A DNA stretch of 64,000 bases from Megalobrama amblycephala. Taxonomy: Eukaryota > Chordata > Actinopteri > Cypriniformes > Xenocyprididae. The DNA lies in the NCBI RefSeq assembly GCF_018812025.1, contig NC_063061.1:4949796-5013795 (forward strand). Direction: 5' to 3'. Below are positions 1-12,403 of the stretch, one piece after another. The notes beneath the pieces were generated by a model. The model was not told the origin of the DNA. It saw only the letters and a list, made by a program, of their open reading frames with translations, and did not search any database. Within the stretch, counting starts at the first letter, position 1. Each line of letters begins with the position of its first letter. A program made the position numbers and the translations under genes.

Positions 1-792
1 GCGACTACGATAAGAAAAAAACAGATGTGCTTGAGCATTCTGTCCTTTAGGGTCACATCTTGTGACATCATTTTCTGTTTTTGGTTCGTTTGCATGTCTT
101 TGGTCTGTGTTGCATTCATGTTTCAGTCGAACCGCACCAGAGATTGTTAGGAAGTGGACTGAGACCCAGGTCTCGGTCTGCTTGTTTGGTACCCACCAGG
201 GTTCGGATGGCAGCATTCACGCATCCATAAAACTATGACATACTCATTCACCTTACTGCCTGTGCAGCTCAAAGCTCTTTCGGTTGACCAAGCAGCCTCA
301 TCAATAACACTGAGTCAGTACTGCCTAGGGGTGTGCCATATTGACAACAAATTTAAATCTCAATATTTTGGGGGATTGTTTTCAATAAGGATAATTAGGC
401 AATATTTTGCTCAGTGTGTTTTTATTCTTGTAGTACCATGGCTGGTTTAGGCCTGTCCAAAACCCCAGTAGGTGGCAGCCCAACCCTGTCTTAATGAGTG
501 ATTCATTGAATTATTGATTCAGTAGATTTGTTCAAAATGATTGATTCATTTAGAATCTAAGCAAATGATTGATTCATTTAGAATCTAAGCAAATGACTGT
601 CTTCATGAATGGGTCACTTAATCATTGACTCAAACGTTATGTTTAAAAACAGATTCATTCAGATACAAGTGTTTGGAACTATTTTTTTTGGTGAAACTGA
701 CAATATTGGTGACTCACACAATATTAACATTCAATATCACAAAACTGCACTCTTGCTTGTGTGATATTACTTAGCTATATCATATATATAAA
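1..792. other. non-coding stretch, no gene seen
   Basis: I see no coding exon. The stretch is AT-rich and contains an exact tandem duplication of a 28-bp unit at 537-592 (unit begins ATGATTGATTC). If the WASF3 terminal exon lies left of the window, this stretch is part of the last WASF3 intron. Confidence 0.5.
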
Positions 793-794
793 TA

Positions 795-2074
795 CAAACC
801 CGATTCCAAAAAAGTTGGGACACTGTACAAATTGTGAATAAAAAAGCAATGCAATCATTTACAAATCTCATAAAATTATACAGGAGTTTAACAGGAAAGG
901 AGTTTCTCAGAGAAAAATTGCAAAGAGTTTGAAGTTATCATCATCTACAGTGCATAATATCATCCAAAGATTCAGAGAATCTGGAACAATCTCTGTGCGT
1001 AAGGGTCAAGGCCGGAAAACCATACTGGATGCCCGTGATCTTCGGGCCCTTAGACGGCACTGCATCACATACAGGAATGCTACTGTAATGGAAATCACAA
1101 CATGGGCTCAGGAATACTTCCAGAAAACATTGTCGGTGAACACAATCCACCGTGCCATTCGCCGTTGCCGGCTAAAACTCTATAGGTCAAAAAAGAAGCC
1201 ATATCTAAACATGATCCAGAAGCGCAGGTGTTTTCTCTGGGCCAAGGCTAATTTAAAATGGACTGTGGCAAAGTGGAAAACTGTTCTGTGGTCATACGAA
1301 TCAAAATTTGAAGTTCTTTTTGGAAAACTGGGACGCCATTTCATCCAGACTAAAGAGGACAAGGACAACCCAAGTTGTTATCAGCACTCAGTTCAGAAGC
1401 CTGCATCTCTGATGGTATGGGGTTGCATGAGTATATGTGGCATGGGCAGCTTACACATCTGGAAAGGCACCATCAATGCTGAAAGGTATATCCAAGTTCT
1501 AGAACAACATATGCTCCCATCCAGACGTCTTTCAGGGAAGACCTTGCATTTTCCAACATGACAATGCCAGACCACATACTGCATCAATTACAACATCATG
1601 GCTGCGTAGAAGAAGGATCCGGGTACTGAAATGGCCAGCCTGCAGTCCAGATCTTTCACCCATAGAAAACATTTGGCGCATCATAAAGAGGAAGATGCAA
1701 CAAAGAAGACCTAAGACAGTTGAGCAACTAGAAGCCTGTATTAGACAAGAATGGGACAACATTCCTATTCCTAAACTTGAGCAACTTGTCTCCTCAGTCC
1801 CCAGACGTTTGCAGACTGTTATAAAAAGAAGAGGGGATGCCACACAGTGGTAAACATGGCCTTGTCCCAACTTTTTTGAGATGTGTTGATGCCATGAGAT
1901 TTAAAATCAACTTATTTTTCCCTTAAAATGACACATTTTCTCAGTTAAAACATTTGATATGTCATCTATGTTGTATTCTGAATAAAATATTGAAATATTG
2001 AAACTTCCACATCATTGCATTCTGTTTTTATTCACAATTTGTACAGTGTCCCAACTTTTTTGGAATCGGGTTTG
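795..2074 (+). mobile_element. Tc1/mariner-like transposon, near full length, inactive
   Basis: Both ends carry the same terminal inverted repeat, starting CAAACCCGATTCC at 795 and ending GGAATCGGGTTTG at 2074. The arms match for roughly the first 50 bases and partly beyond. A TA dinucleotide flanks each side (793-794 and 2075-2076), the target duplication of Tc1/mariner elements. The interior encodes a damaged Tc1-type transposase (see the pseudogene entry). The well-preserved ends point to a fairly recent insertion that was already defective or was disabled soon after. Confidence 0.95.
839..1853 (+). pseudogene. Tc1-type DD34E transposase, N-terminally truncated, frameshifted, first catalytic Asp lost
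   Basis: This was a cut-and-paste transposase. An open frame beginning upstream of 929 without an ATG encodes the paired-like DNA-binding helices (KLSSSTVHNIIQRF), so the normal N-terminus is missing. The first catalytic position should be Asp in a WSDE-type motif, but codon 1295-1297 is TAC, giving WSYESKF. Near 1535 the frame shifts; the rest (QHDNARPHT, SPDLSPIENIW) reads in a different phase to the stop at 1851-1853. The second Asp (1560-1562) and the Glu (1665-1667) are intact with 34 residues between them, so the family is DD34E. Each of the three defects alone should abolish activity. Confidence 0.93.
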
Positions 2075-2076
2075 TA

Positions 2077-2690
2077 TATATAAAAAAACTCATACAGGGA
2101 TATATTTTGTCCTCACGACTTGAATTATAGGGGCCTTCTAACTGCATTCTAATAGGCTTCATCATGAATGCTTTTGGACTCTCAAGACATGTTATTTCAA
2201 ATAGAAATATTTTGTAACATAATATAAATGTCTTCAGTCACTTTGGATCAATACGTTTGGATTTAATATGTTCTTGCTGAATAAAAGGATGTGACACTTA
2301 AGACTGAAGTAATGGCTGCTGAAAATTCAGCTTTGTTATCACAGAAAAAAATTACATTTTAAAATATCCATAAAACATTTACATTGTAATATTTAACAAT
2401 ATTTCAGTTTTTACTGCACTTTTGATTACATAAATGCTGTCTTGGTGAGCAAAGGAGACTTTCTTTCAAAAACATTTTCTTTTCAAAAAATCTTAAAACT
2501 TTTGACTGCTAGTGTATGTATAATTTTTAGTAAAGGATCTATTTTAAGGGCACTTTTGAATCTTCTGTAGCCTAATTGATAAAAAAAGCATATGGAACAC
2601 ACAACATGATAAAAAAAGCATATGGAACACACAACATGATCCATGCAGTGCAATATTCTGAACTCAAAATTCTCAGCTTTGCATACTGAC
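2077..2690. other. presumed last WASF3 intron, 3' flank of the Tc1 copy
   Basis: No exon is visible. Two identical 30-bp units lie in tandem at 2581-2610 and 2611-2640 (AAAAAAAGCATATGG start), about 50 bp downstream of the exon donor in the gene's own direction. Confidence 0.5.
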
Positions 2691-3070
2691 CTCTGCGGAT
2701 GGCGGCCAGCAGGTCGCTCCGGGCATCGCTCATGGGGATCAGAGGCACCTGGCCCTTTCTGGGTAGAGTAGACTCTCCAGATGGGTGTGTTACTCGGGCT
2801 GGTGATGGGGCGTGGGTGGGGGGTCCTGGTGGGGGAGGAGGCGGGGCTGCTGGTGGGCCGCCCATTACAGCATGCGAAGGGGAAGCAGCATAGGCAGAGG
2901 CAGGAGCCAGAGGAGGAGATGGGCTGTAGGGCCGTGAGAGGGACACCACTGTACCCGGAGCCAGTGACTGGGGTCCAGATGTGCTATCAAAGGCGGTCTG
3001 AGAGGAAGGGATGAGGGGAGGAGGTGGAGGAGGGGCAGGTGGGATGATATGCTCTAGGATTTGATGGCCG
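2691..3070 (-). CDS. wasf3: wasf3 coding exon 7 (proline-rich and WH2 start)
   Basis: The acceptor is CTTGACAG|CGGCC and the donor is CGCAGAG|GTCAGT. It encodes [29 protein letters not shown], several further proline runs (profilin/SH3 ligands) and the start of the actin-binding WH2 motif [14 protein letters not shown]. The donor phase (1) fits a next exon starting with the rest of a Gly codon. Confidence 0.92.
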
Positions 3071-6000
3071 CTGTCAAGTGATTACAAAAGGAAAGTTGTT
3101 TAACAAACTTTTGAAAATTATTTGTCACTTCCTATTATTGCCTCAAAAGAACAGTTCACCCAAATACAAAGATGAATCATTTACTCATCCCTCCTGTCAT
3201 TTTAAACCTGTATGCATTTAAATGATAATAAATTAAAATGTCCTCCTAATTATAAACAAAACATTTACTTAATCAAGCTCCAAAAACAGCTTGTTTTGAT
3301 ATTGCGGGATCTGTGATATCACATATATTTGCATATGACCGCCTCCAGAGCAAGACATCCACAAATAGATATACATCATCACACCATAGGCCCTGCCCAC
3401 TGGCCTTCAGTGGCTTAACAGCTGACATTTGTCTACACTGGATGTGTTGCGTAAAAAGCAAACAGAACCCATTATAATCATTGATGCTGTCTACGCTGAT
3501 ACAGTATACAGATGTGCGTTCAGTTTCTGAAGTCATTATAATCACTGACACTGTCTACACTGACATCCAGTTTGAACAGCTTGTTTATGTCTCTGTACAG
3601 ATTTCAGAAGTGCTGTTCCAGCATCAGAAACAAGTGGATGCTTTATTTTATTGGCGTTCCGGATTGTGTCGGAGGATTGTATGATTGTACGGAGCATTTT
3701 GTTTTGTAAATGAAATAAACTTTTGTTAACAGATGAAGCAGTCAGCTGTATTGATCTGACAGCAGCTGCATCACAAACCATAAGTAAATTATTTCTTAAT
3801 GTGGATAATAGGGGTGTAACTGTACATGTATTGGTATGGACGTCACGATTCGGTTCATACAGTCAGACGACTAATACAGTCGGTCATAGGTGAGCCACAC
3901 TCCAATCCAGGAGTGGGCACACGCGGTAATACAACACTGCTTGCTACCAGTAAAAAGCACAGAAAAGAGATGATGATCGTTTTGTTTACATCTCTCAACC
4001 AGTGCGGAAAGACATTAATAAAACAGCTTAAGAATAATATCTCACATAGCATTACATTTACCTCAGGCAAGTCATTTAGTGTCCACAGCATGTTAGTTCA
4101 CTAGAGAAATGAACTCTAGAGGGGAGCATTTCCCTAAATATATGCACTATATTAGCTTATATATTCATTATTAATTGTGTAATCCCTATGTAGTTTACAC
4201 AGAGACACATTTGTAAAAAAAACAAAAAACAAAAACAAAAACAAAAACAAAAACAAAAAAACACTTTAAATAAAAAAAGAAAAAATAAGAAGCATTTGTA
4301 TGTTTAGTTTTCTCCCCCCTGCTGTACCAAACCCGCCCCGAACCGTCATGTTTGTGTACCGTTTCATCCCTAATGGATGATGCTTTTAAAACATTTACTC
4401 ACGTGCAATAGCGAGTGCGTGCTGGTACAGTTTCCTATGCAATCACATTAGCCAATCATAACAGTGGCCATTTACTAACAAGCCTTGAAGGAGCCGCACC
4501 TTAAAAATGGATCATTTCAGACAGAGGGCCAGAATGAAGGTTGAAAATAATCATTTTTGTTTTGTGCAAAAAAATGTAACATTATAAGTGAACCTGAAGG
4601 AACATATTAAAATAAAAAAATAACATGTCATGACCCCTTTAACTCTGCTTTCTGGAACACCCCCCAGGAAAGAAAAAAGCGAGTAAATGTTAAATGAGTA
4701 AATGCTGACAATTTTCATTTTTGGGTGAACTATTCCTTTCCACCTTGAACACACAGAGATGAAAAAAACCATTTACCTCAATATTTTACTACAAAAAACT
4801 ATGAATTGATTGAAATTCACCCGGATTTCACAACATTACTTCAGATACACTAATTAAAGGTACAGTGTGTAATATTTAGGAGGATCTTTTGACAGAAATG
4901 CAATATAATATACATAACTATGTTTTCAGTGGTGTATAAAAACCTTATATAATGAACCATTATGTTTTTATTAGCTTAGAATGAGCCATTTCTATCTACA
5001 TATACTGCGAGTCCCCTTACAACAAAGTCGCCGTTTTGCTCCAGCATGTTTCTACAGTAGCCCTAAATGGACAAACTGCTCATTGCTTGACTGGCTACTC
5101 TCTGCTGTCTCAGACGACATCTTTGTCCTGTGTCGGCCACCGTAGCTTCTCTATGTGCTTCAAAAGGGAGGGGTGAGCGGTGGACTGAGCCATTGGTTGC
5201 ATTTTTCAACCTCACCACTAGATGCCGCTAAAATTTACACACTGAACCTTTAATGATAAAAGTAGGACCACTAGGTATTTACTCTCCAAAAACGTTCCAA
5301 TGGTTGATAACATATACTCTCTATCTTTAGAGAGAGAAGTGACATGCCTGTATTCTTTGGCAGCTGTTGGCCGTGGTCCGTTGAGGGCTGAGTCTGGCGG
5401 TGGAGGCCCGTGGTGGGCCTGAACACGTCCCAGAGAGTGCTGTCGGGCTGCAGCAGTGGTGGAGGAGGCTGGGGGCCGGTACGCTCGGTCAAGGGACTGA
5501 GTCTGCGTGGGGCCTGCGTCCTTCCCATCAGCTCCTGCTCCGCCAGCTTCCTGTGGGTGGTTGGGACTCGCTGGGTACGAGTGTTCATCTGACATACCAG
5601 ATCTGGTTTAAATCAAAGAACACACAATATGAAGTTATATTGATTTTAATTTCTGATCATAATTGTTATTAACTTCATTAACTGAAAATAATGCTAAAAA
5701 AGGATGCTTTTCCTTTGAAGAGAACAATATAGTGTGGATACTTTTCATCCCCTTTATGCATTCATGTAGTTTTTGTAGTTATGCGTTACAGAGTAAAAAA
5801 AAATTGTTCAACCCCAAAAATTACATCATAATAAAAGTATCATAAGTGACCTCTGACCAAAGGCCTGACATATTGACGAACGCGGAAGCGCAGAGGATAG
5901 AGCAAAACAAAACAGTCTAAAATGAGAATTTTTAGAGAGAAATGTCGGAGGATTTTGATACAAGGTATTTATTAACCCCCTGGAGTCATGTGGATCACTT

Positions 6001-9000
6001 TTATAATGGATGGATGTACTTTTCTGGGCTACAAAATCTCACCCCCCTTCACTACCATTATAGAGCCAGGATAATTTTAAATATAACTCCAATTGTATAC
6101 ACCTAGGATGGCTTGAGTGTGAGTAAATCATGGGATAATTTTCAATTTTTCCCTTTAAGTTTCATTCTTCAAAACACTAATGTGATGACCATACAGTATG
6201 CAGACAATAGCACCCACCTGTCTGGAGACAGAGATCCCTCAGAGGACATGCCATGGTAAGGAGATGGTGTTAGGCGAGTGTCCGGACGGAATTCCTTATC
6301 GTATGCCATCATATTCCACTCCTGACGCCGGTTACGAGCTTTACGAACTTTCTTTACCTCACGAGTGGGATCCTCTGTGTGTTTTTGCTCTTGCTAAGGC
6401 AGAAAAAAGGGAAATGTTTCAATAAATGTGAGTAATATTTAACTTTGCAGAAGGAACAGGTCTGTAAATTAATACTGACCTGATGATTAAGACAGTTTGA
6501 CTAAAATATATGAATCAATTCTCTAGATGTTTTACGTTTTCGTCCACTACATGCATGTATTAAAAATGTAGTAATGTAATGTTGCTTAAGAAATTTGGAG
6601 GAATGTTTGTAACCAAGCAGATCTCCATCCCCCCACTGACTACCATAGTAGGAACAATAAATACTATGGTAGTCAATGGGGGGCGAGATCTGCTCGGTTA
6701 CAAACATTCTTCCAAATATCTTCCTTTCTGTTCAGCAGAAGAAAAAGAAATTCATACAGGTTTGGAACAACTTGAGGGTGAGTAAATGATGACAGAATTT
6801 TCATTTTTGGGTAAAGTATCCCTTTAAGAGCCCTTCAAAATGAATTGGTCACTGCCAAAACATCTACTATAATAGAATATAATAGATATATACTTTATGT
6901 TGCTTCAGAAAAAAAAATATTTTGATTAGAATACAAGGCTACATTTCAGTGGTAGACAGTAACAAACTATTTTTAATACCTCAAATAAAAGCTCAATGAT
7001 TTAACATTTGAAAGCAAGAAATAAGACATCTATAAATGTTAGTATTTTACTGTTTTCTATAATATAAGAAATAATAAATTATTTAGATCATATCCTATTC
7101 CATAACTCTATTAATACTTTTTAATGTTTTCCTTATAACTCTAATAATACCTTCTTTTTTGTCTTTAGCTGATCACATGACTGACTCACTTAAGTGACTG
7201 CAACTAACTGTTGAGCTGCAGGTTTAGGCTCACTTAAAGGTGTCATTGAACGTTTTTTTACAAGATGTAATATAAGTCTAAGGTGTCCCCTGAATGTGTC
7301 TGTGAAGTTTCAGCTCAAAATACCCCATAGATTTTTTTTAATTCATTTTTTTAACTGCCTATTTTGGGGCATAATTAGAAATGCGCCGATTCATGTTGCG
7401 GCCCCTTTAAATGCTCGCGCTCCCCGCCCACGGAGCTCGCGCTTGCCTTGAACAGTGCATAAACAAAGTTTACACTGCTAATATAAGCCTCAAAATGGAT
7501 CTTTACAAAGTGTTCGTCATGCATGCTGCATGCATGCGTCGGATTATGTGAATATTGTATTATTTGGATGTTTACATTTGATTCTGAATGAATGCTATGA
7601 TCTGTGGCTAACGGCTAATGCTACACTGTTGGAGAGATTTATAAAGAATGAAGTTGTGTTTATGAATTATACAGACTGCAAGTGTTTAATAATGAAAATA
7701 GCGACGGCTCTTGTCTCCGTGAATACAGTAAGAAACGATGGTAACTTTAACCACATTTAACAGTACATTAGCAACATGCTAACGAAACATTTAGAAAGAC
7801 AATTTACAAATATCACTAAAAATATCATGTTATCATGGATCATGTCAGTTATTATTGCTCCATCTGCCATTTTTCGCTATTGTTCTTGCTTGCTTACCTA
7901 GTCTGATGATTCAGCTGTGCACAGATCCAGACGTTAATACTGGCTGCCCTTGTCTAATGCCTTGAACATGGGCTGGCATATGCAAATATTGGGGGCGTAC
8001 ATATTAATGATCCCGACTGTTACGTAACATTTGGTGTTATGTTGAGATTCGCCTGTTCTTCAGAGGTCTTTTAAACAAATGAGATTTATATAAGAAGGAG
8101 GAAACAATGGAGTTTGAGACTCACTGTATGTCATTTCCATGTACTGAACTCTTGTTATTCAACTATGCCAATATAAATTCAATTTTTAATTCTAGGGCAC
8201 CTTTAAATTACTGCATTTATTTTATTTTATATAATTTTAATTTAATTAAGAAGAATTTAATTATTTCTTTTATTTAAATATTGAACCTGACACACGTTTA
8301 CTACTGTTCCAAATATTCTACAGTATATGTTGCTTAAAAATAAATATTGTTAATAATATTATAATATTATAATAATATAATATATTTTTCAATGGAAAAA
8401 AGTTATATATGTTTTATACACACATTTTAAAATATCATTTTAAAGATGTAATCGCCATACCTTGATACCGTAAAATCATGATATTTTTTACCATACCGTC
8501 AAAATCTCATACCGGCCCATACTGCCACAGCAACACAACATCAGTATGTTCAACAGGACTGTGCACAATGTGTTGGACGGGGAACTAAGACTATGTTTGT
8601 GTACTTACAGTAGATAAAGTATGATTCTGGCCATACACAGACACGCACCTTCTGCCGTCGTTTCTCCTTCCTCTTGTTTTCAGTAGCTTGCAGCATCTTT
8701 TCCTTCCAAAGATTAAAGAAGTAGGACGGATCTGTATAGAATTTGAGCCCGTCTTTTTTGTCATCCCTGTAAGACAGCACAACACGACGCTTAGAAATGA
8801 AATCCTTTCAGTTATAATACATTATAACACTTATATATTCAGTATTACACCTTTAGAAAGTATAATGCATTAAAGCACATGACAAACAACTAATATTCAA
8901 ATGTAACTGCAAACTATTTATGAAAAAATATATTGCATTAATACATTTTTTTTTGATTTTGAGGTGAATATGATCTGAAAACGACTTTACAAATGTACAG

Positions 9001-12000
9001 TTTTTGTGAATGTCCTTGCTGAAGCATATATTGACCTGTATGGAGTGAGGATGTTGAGAGGAGGAGGTTTGTCACAGCGCTGGTACACCTCCATCACAGG
9101 GTTCGGTATAGAGTTTCTGGACACCACCTGTTGGTCCTGAATAGTGGAGCTCTTGAAGGCTTTTCGCATGTTGATGTCCTGTAAGGAAACTGAAGTGCAA
9201 ACAGACAGACCCATAAAGCACGGTCAGACACCATCACTGATCTACTGCTGGGCTATAAGTGACATAAAAACAAAATTAACTCCATTGATGTTGGGCAGTT
9301 TTTGGTCAGAATAAGCTGCATCCGTGTCCAGAGTATTGTTTTTGTAAATGTCAAGTGCACAGTAAGTTTGCATTTTATGCACTGTTGAGCCAGAAAGTGA
9401 AGCACATTACATTATACAGTATTTACTGCCTCTTACTGACTATTTCACTGTGCTCCTAAATAACTCAACTAGAGTCTCGACATCACATCCTGTTCAGTGG
9501 AACATGCAGGATTGTGTCTACACTGCTAATTACTGCAGCTGCTTATTTGTGCCTCATCTGCTCATCTCTAGTTAAACAGACTTCTGTTTTATGCCGAGTA
9601 CCTGCGCCAACATACAGCCACAGTCCTGACAACAGCATCGTGGTGTACTTCCAGGCTGTGTCACAAAGAATCAGGTCAGCAGTGGGTCAGTATTTGCTAA
9701 TGCATATTCATTCTTACCCTCCTCCACCGTGGAGTCCAGTTGTGTGACCTTCACCGCCAGCAGGTCGACTCGCTCCTGTAAACTGTTCATGCGCATGTAG
9801 AAGCTGTTGGCCTCATTAAACAGCTCCCCGAAGATGTCTTCTGCATGTCGACCTGAATCCATAAACACATATTGTACAATAAGGCAAAAATGATCATTTT
9901 TCAAACAACATTTATTATTTAGAGACCCAGTGAAATCGACTGATAATTGCATTTCGTCTTTCTTGTACTAATGTAGTTCCTTTTAAAAAAGACTTTAATA
10001 TTATTATCAAAATGATCATGTATACATTATACGTTAGGGTGGGACATGTTAAAGGGCTCATCCTTACAATAAAAAAAAAATAGGGCTGTACGATACAGGG
10101 AAAATTATATATAAAACATATTATTATAATAATTAGTAATAATACTGTATGATTATTATTATTATTAAATGAAACTATAAAAATACTAGATAAAAACAAA
10201 ATAAGATTGTAATATTTGTAAAACTAATGTAATATTTTAGCTTAAAATAAAATCAAAATATATAATCTATATACAGTAATGGCCAAAAATGATGGAAAAT
10301 TAACATCTTTACACTTTATTCCAATATTATTAAAAATGTGTTAAATATTTTGTAATCATTTTACAAAGTTGTGCTTGGAGTCAATTGCTTTATTTGTGAT
10401 AATAATGCAATGAAACATGCCAAATTGTGCGACTGTAATTTTTGGCCAGGCTATCATACAAAGAAATGATCAACACTTGCAAAAACAAGAGAGAACCAAT
10501 GAAATATTAATAACTTATTATGTTGTAGTCGATGCATGCTTTTTCATTTCAGCTTTATGTTTTTCTATGCATTTTTGCATGGTAAAATAAAACCTGTAGC
10601 TGTAGTCTGACAAATAATTTGGTTAGATAAATACTTCAACCGAGTTTAGTATTTTGTTCTTCCTTCATATTTAAAATATCCTCATATTTTGATGGTTTAA
10701 TCAAACTTGTAAGGTTATTAAAAACATTATTATTTTTTTTTTTTTGCATAACAGTAAAATGACTAATATGTATGGCTGTCTTAATTTCTTATGTTTCAAA
10801 TGCACATATTTATTTAATTAAAGGCACAATAAGTAAGATTTTTGTATTAAAATACCCAAAAACCACTAGAACAGTGTTATGTATTTTGTTGACTTGTGTA
10901 CTTAAATTATCCCAAATGTTTCCATCAATGTTTAAATCCAAAGAACTTTTATGTAAGTTACTGTTTCTTTCTTGAAAAATGTGTTGACCTTGTAATGTTT
11001 AATCAAAATGTCACATAACTAGATCTTTCAGTGAAAACGTCTCTCTGTTGATGAATGCAGGACGTCTCAGATCATTTAGTGCATATGCAAGCTCATGCTC
11101 ATCTGCCTCCACTTTTGAGTGCCAGGCCCACATATTACAAGGAATACTTCATTTTGTTTTTTGGTCAACTGTGGTTTGATATTTCCTGTTCATCCAGGTA
11201 ACAGAATCCAGTGCTTATTTATATCTCTCATATCTCACCCCAGATTTGCTCTTTCTTGTTTAATACAAATGCAACTGCTGCCATCTTGTGTCTCAATTAT
11301 CAACTTGTTGAAAATAAAATCGGAGGACTTCTGTGCTACTGTTGTGTACAATTGTTTTGTAAAATGTAATAGGTTATTTGATTCTCAGCTAAATGCATTT
11401 TTAACTCAAATTAACATTTTAAGTTCAGTGAGAAGCAGGATGACATCCTTGTTTGTAAAATATCAAATAAACAAATAATAATAAAATAATTTAGCTTTTG
11501 TCACCTTTCTGTTTCTTTTTATGGCCATGGGTTAAAATAAAATACAAAAATCAGTGGCCATAAAAAATCTACTATTTCAGTCAAAAATAATGTCAGTCCT
11601 CCTTGTGTTCTCTGGCATACTTTCCTGAAGATCTAATCTTTCCCAACAGTCCTTGATTACCAATCAAGTAGGCATGAAAGTCTTTGCAAAACATGTGTTT
11701 AAAGTTGTATCGTGCACACAGAAGCCTCTGATCTGTTTCCATCCACCTGCGCAAAAATTCTAAAAATGCACATAAAAAACTTATGCGCTCAACTAAGTCA
11801 GATACATTTTTATGCGACACGAAAACATGTGCATAAACTATGATGAAAATGCATATAAAAAAGACAGTGACAATCTCATTGCACAGCATCCGAAATGCTG
11901 TTTTGGTCATTCTGTAATGCCTGAGCAAAGTGGTTCTGTATAATTCCCTCCCTGAAGCACCTCACATGATTGCGTTCACAAATACCAGGCATCTGAATGC

Positions 12001-12377
12001 AAGATAACATGACAGCGTTTATTGCATTTGATCTGCACGCTCTGAGGCGCAAATAATTTATGATATACGAAAATTATTATATAATAATTGAATCCCAGAC
12101 ATTGTCCCAGAAATCCCAGCCAGACGCATTTTTTAGGTCCAAAAAAGGACATAAAAAAGAGATAAAAGAAAAGCCACAACTGCATTAAACCAAGGTTCAA
12201 AGTGACTGTGGGTCAACAATTCAAGTGTGAAAAATTGAACATACTAAGTCCTCCCAGCTGTTTGATAATGGCCGCCAGTGTGCTGTTTGTGACGCACTCC
12301 AGCTCGTTGGTCACCCCGTCAGGCAGAGCTCCCCGACACAGGTGCTTGGGCTCGATGGTCCTCTTTACAAGAGGCAT
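2691..12377 (-). CDS. wasf3: WASF3 / WAVE3 actin nucleation-promoting factor (spliced; C-terminal exon outside window)
   Basis: WAVE proteins sit in the WAVE regulatory complex and couple Rac signalling to Arp2/3-driven actin branching at the leading edge. Seven coding exons join in frame: 12377-12245, 9852-9718, 9189-9036, 8766-8649, 6393-6218, 5602-5318 and 3070-2691, giving 460 codons. In order they encode the WAVE homology domain ([19 protein letters not shown], residue 1), [14 protein letters not shown] (about 46), [14 protein letters not shown] (about 91), [16 protein letters not shown], the basic [20 protein letters not shown] segment (about 193), a proline-rich stretch, and the start of the WH2 motif ([14 protein letters not shown], about 447). 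The basic linker, the YPASPNH motif and the [12 protein letters not shown] form of WH2 favour WASF3 over WASF1 and WASF2. The last exon (rest of WH2 plus acidic tail, about 50 residues) is not in the window. Which teleost ohnolog (a or b) cannot be told here. Confidence 0.95.
3071..4853. other. wasf3 intron 6 (part), repeats only
   Basis: No exon is seen. Contents: an isolated arm of the TTCACCCAAA MITE near 3150-3220, an AAAAAC microsatellite at about 4215-4262, and another MITE arm ending near 4740 (TTTTGGGTGAACTATTCC). Confidence 0.5.
4858..5249. mobile_element. non-autonomous TTAA-flanked DNA element
   Basis: The ends are inverted copies of AGGTACAGTGTGTAA (left) and TTACACACTGAACCT (right). 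A TTAA tetranucleotide flanks each side (4854-4857 and 5250-5253), the hallmark of piggyBac-type insertion. There is no coding capacity. Confidence 0.75.
5318..5602 (-). CDS. wasf3: wasf3 coding exon 6 (linker)
   Basis: The acceptor TAAACCAG at 5603-5610 gives the frame [17 protein letters not shown], which matches the WASF3-specific YPATPNH linker. The donor is inferred as AGAGA|GTATATG at 5317 because it is the only nearby GT that leaves phase 2, as the next exon needs. That 3' boundary is therefore less certain than the 5' one. Confidence 0.8.
5603..6217. other. wasf3 intron 5
   Basis: AT-rich and non-coding. I see no exon, RNA gene or clear element. Confidence 0.5.
6218..6393 (-). CDS. 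wasf3: wasf3 coding exon 5 (basic region)
   Basis: The acceptor is GCCTTAG and the donor is CCAGACAG|GTGGGT. It encodes [20 protein letters not shown] and then [10 protein letters not shown], the basic segment that contacts phosphoinositides in WAVE proteins. It leaves in phase 2. Confidence 0.92.
6588..6827. mobile_element. palindromic MITE, one outer arm missing
   Basis: The central hairpin reads GAATGTTTGTAACCAAGCAG and its inverse at about 6690-6715. The right arm ends with GGGTAAAGTATCCCTTTAA. It is the same family as 31852-32190, but the left outer arm is absent here. Confidence 0.8.
6828..7233. other. wasf3 intron 4, AT-rich
   Basis: Nothing recognisable apart from AT-rich low-complexity sequence. 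Confidence 0.45.
7238..8202. mobile_element. non-autonomous TTAA-flanked element, about 0.97 kb
   Basis: The left end AGGTGTCATTGAA and the right end TTCTAGGGCACCT are imperfect inverted repeats. TTAA flanks each side (7234-7237 and 8203-8206). It resembles a piggyBac-type non-autonomous element; no transposase is present. Confidence 0.65.
8203..8648. other. wasf3 intron 4, AT-rich flank of exon 4
   Basis: Very AT-rich sequence with no recognisable element. A stretch with short inverted ATAC/GTAT motifs lies around 8455-8525. Confidence 0.4.
8649..8766 (-). CDS. wasf3: wasf3 coding exon 4
   Basis: The acceptor is CTTACAG|GGATGA and the donor is CAGAAG|GTGCGT. It encodes [20 protein letters not shown] followed by a lysine/arginine-rich run. 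It leaves in phase 0. Confidence 0.93.
9036..9189 (-). CDS. wasf3: wasf3 coding exon 3
   Basis: The acceptor is CACTTCAG and the donor is CATACAG|GTCAAT. It encodes [20 protein letters not shown] and [11 protein letters not shown], both strongly conserved in WAVE proteins. It enters at phase 1 and leaves at phase 2. Confidence 0.93.
9190..9717. other. wasf3 intron 2
   Basis: Non-coding apart from the flanking splice signals; no element recognised. Confidence 0.45.
9718..9852 (-). CDS. wasf3: wasf3 coding exon 2
   Basis: The acceptor is ATTCAG|GTCGAC and the donor is GGAGG|GTAAGA; both phases are 1. It encodes [18 protein letters not shown] and the helical segment [14 protein letters not shown] of the WAVE homology domain. 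Confidence 0.93.
9853..12244. other. wasf3 intron between first two coding exons
   Basis: No exon is seen. A short MITE candidate lies at about 10275-10455: inverted ends around GGCCAAAAAT and ATTTTTGGCC, outer bases TA. A 5' fragment of the AAAGGCACAAT repeat family starts at 10819. The rest is AT-rich. Confidence 0.5.
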
Positions 12378-12403
12378 GGCTGTCCTCAACTACAAACACT
12401 GAC
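12245..12403 (-). CDS. wasf3: wasf3 first coding exon (ATG at 12377)
   Basis: The acceptor TCACAG lies just above 12403, leaving 26 bases of 5' UTR before the ATG (12377-12375). It codes for 44 residues of the WAVE homology domain plus one base and ends at the donor CTTA|GTATGT. The encoded start, [10 protein letters not shown], is the family's conserved start, which fixes the initiator. Confidence 0.95.

Noticed and set aside
1..2690. WASF3 terminal exon (acidic tail) in the left edge.
   Set aside because: I looked on the minus strand for the conserved acidic end and its acceptor and found neither; the exon must be outside the window.
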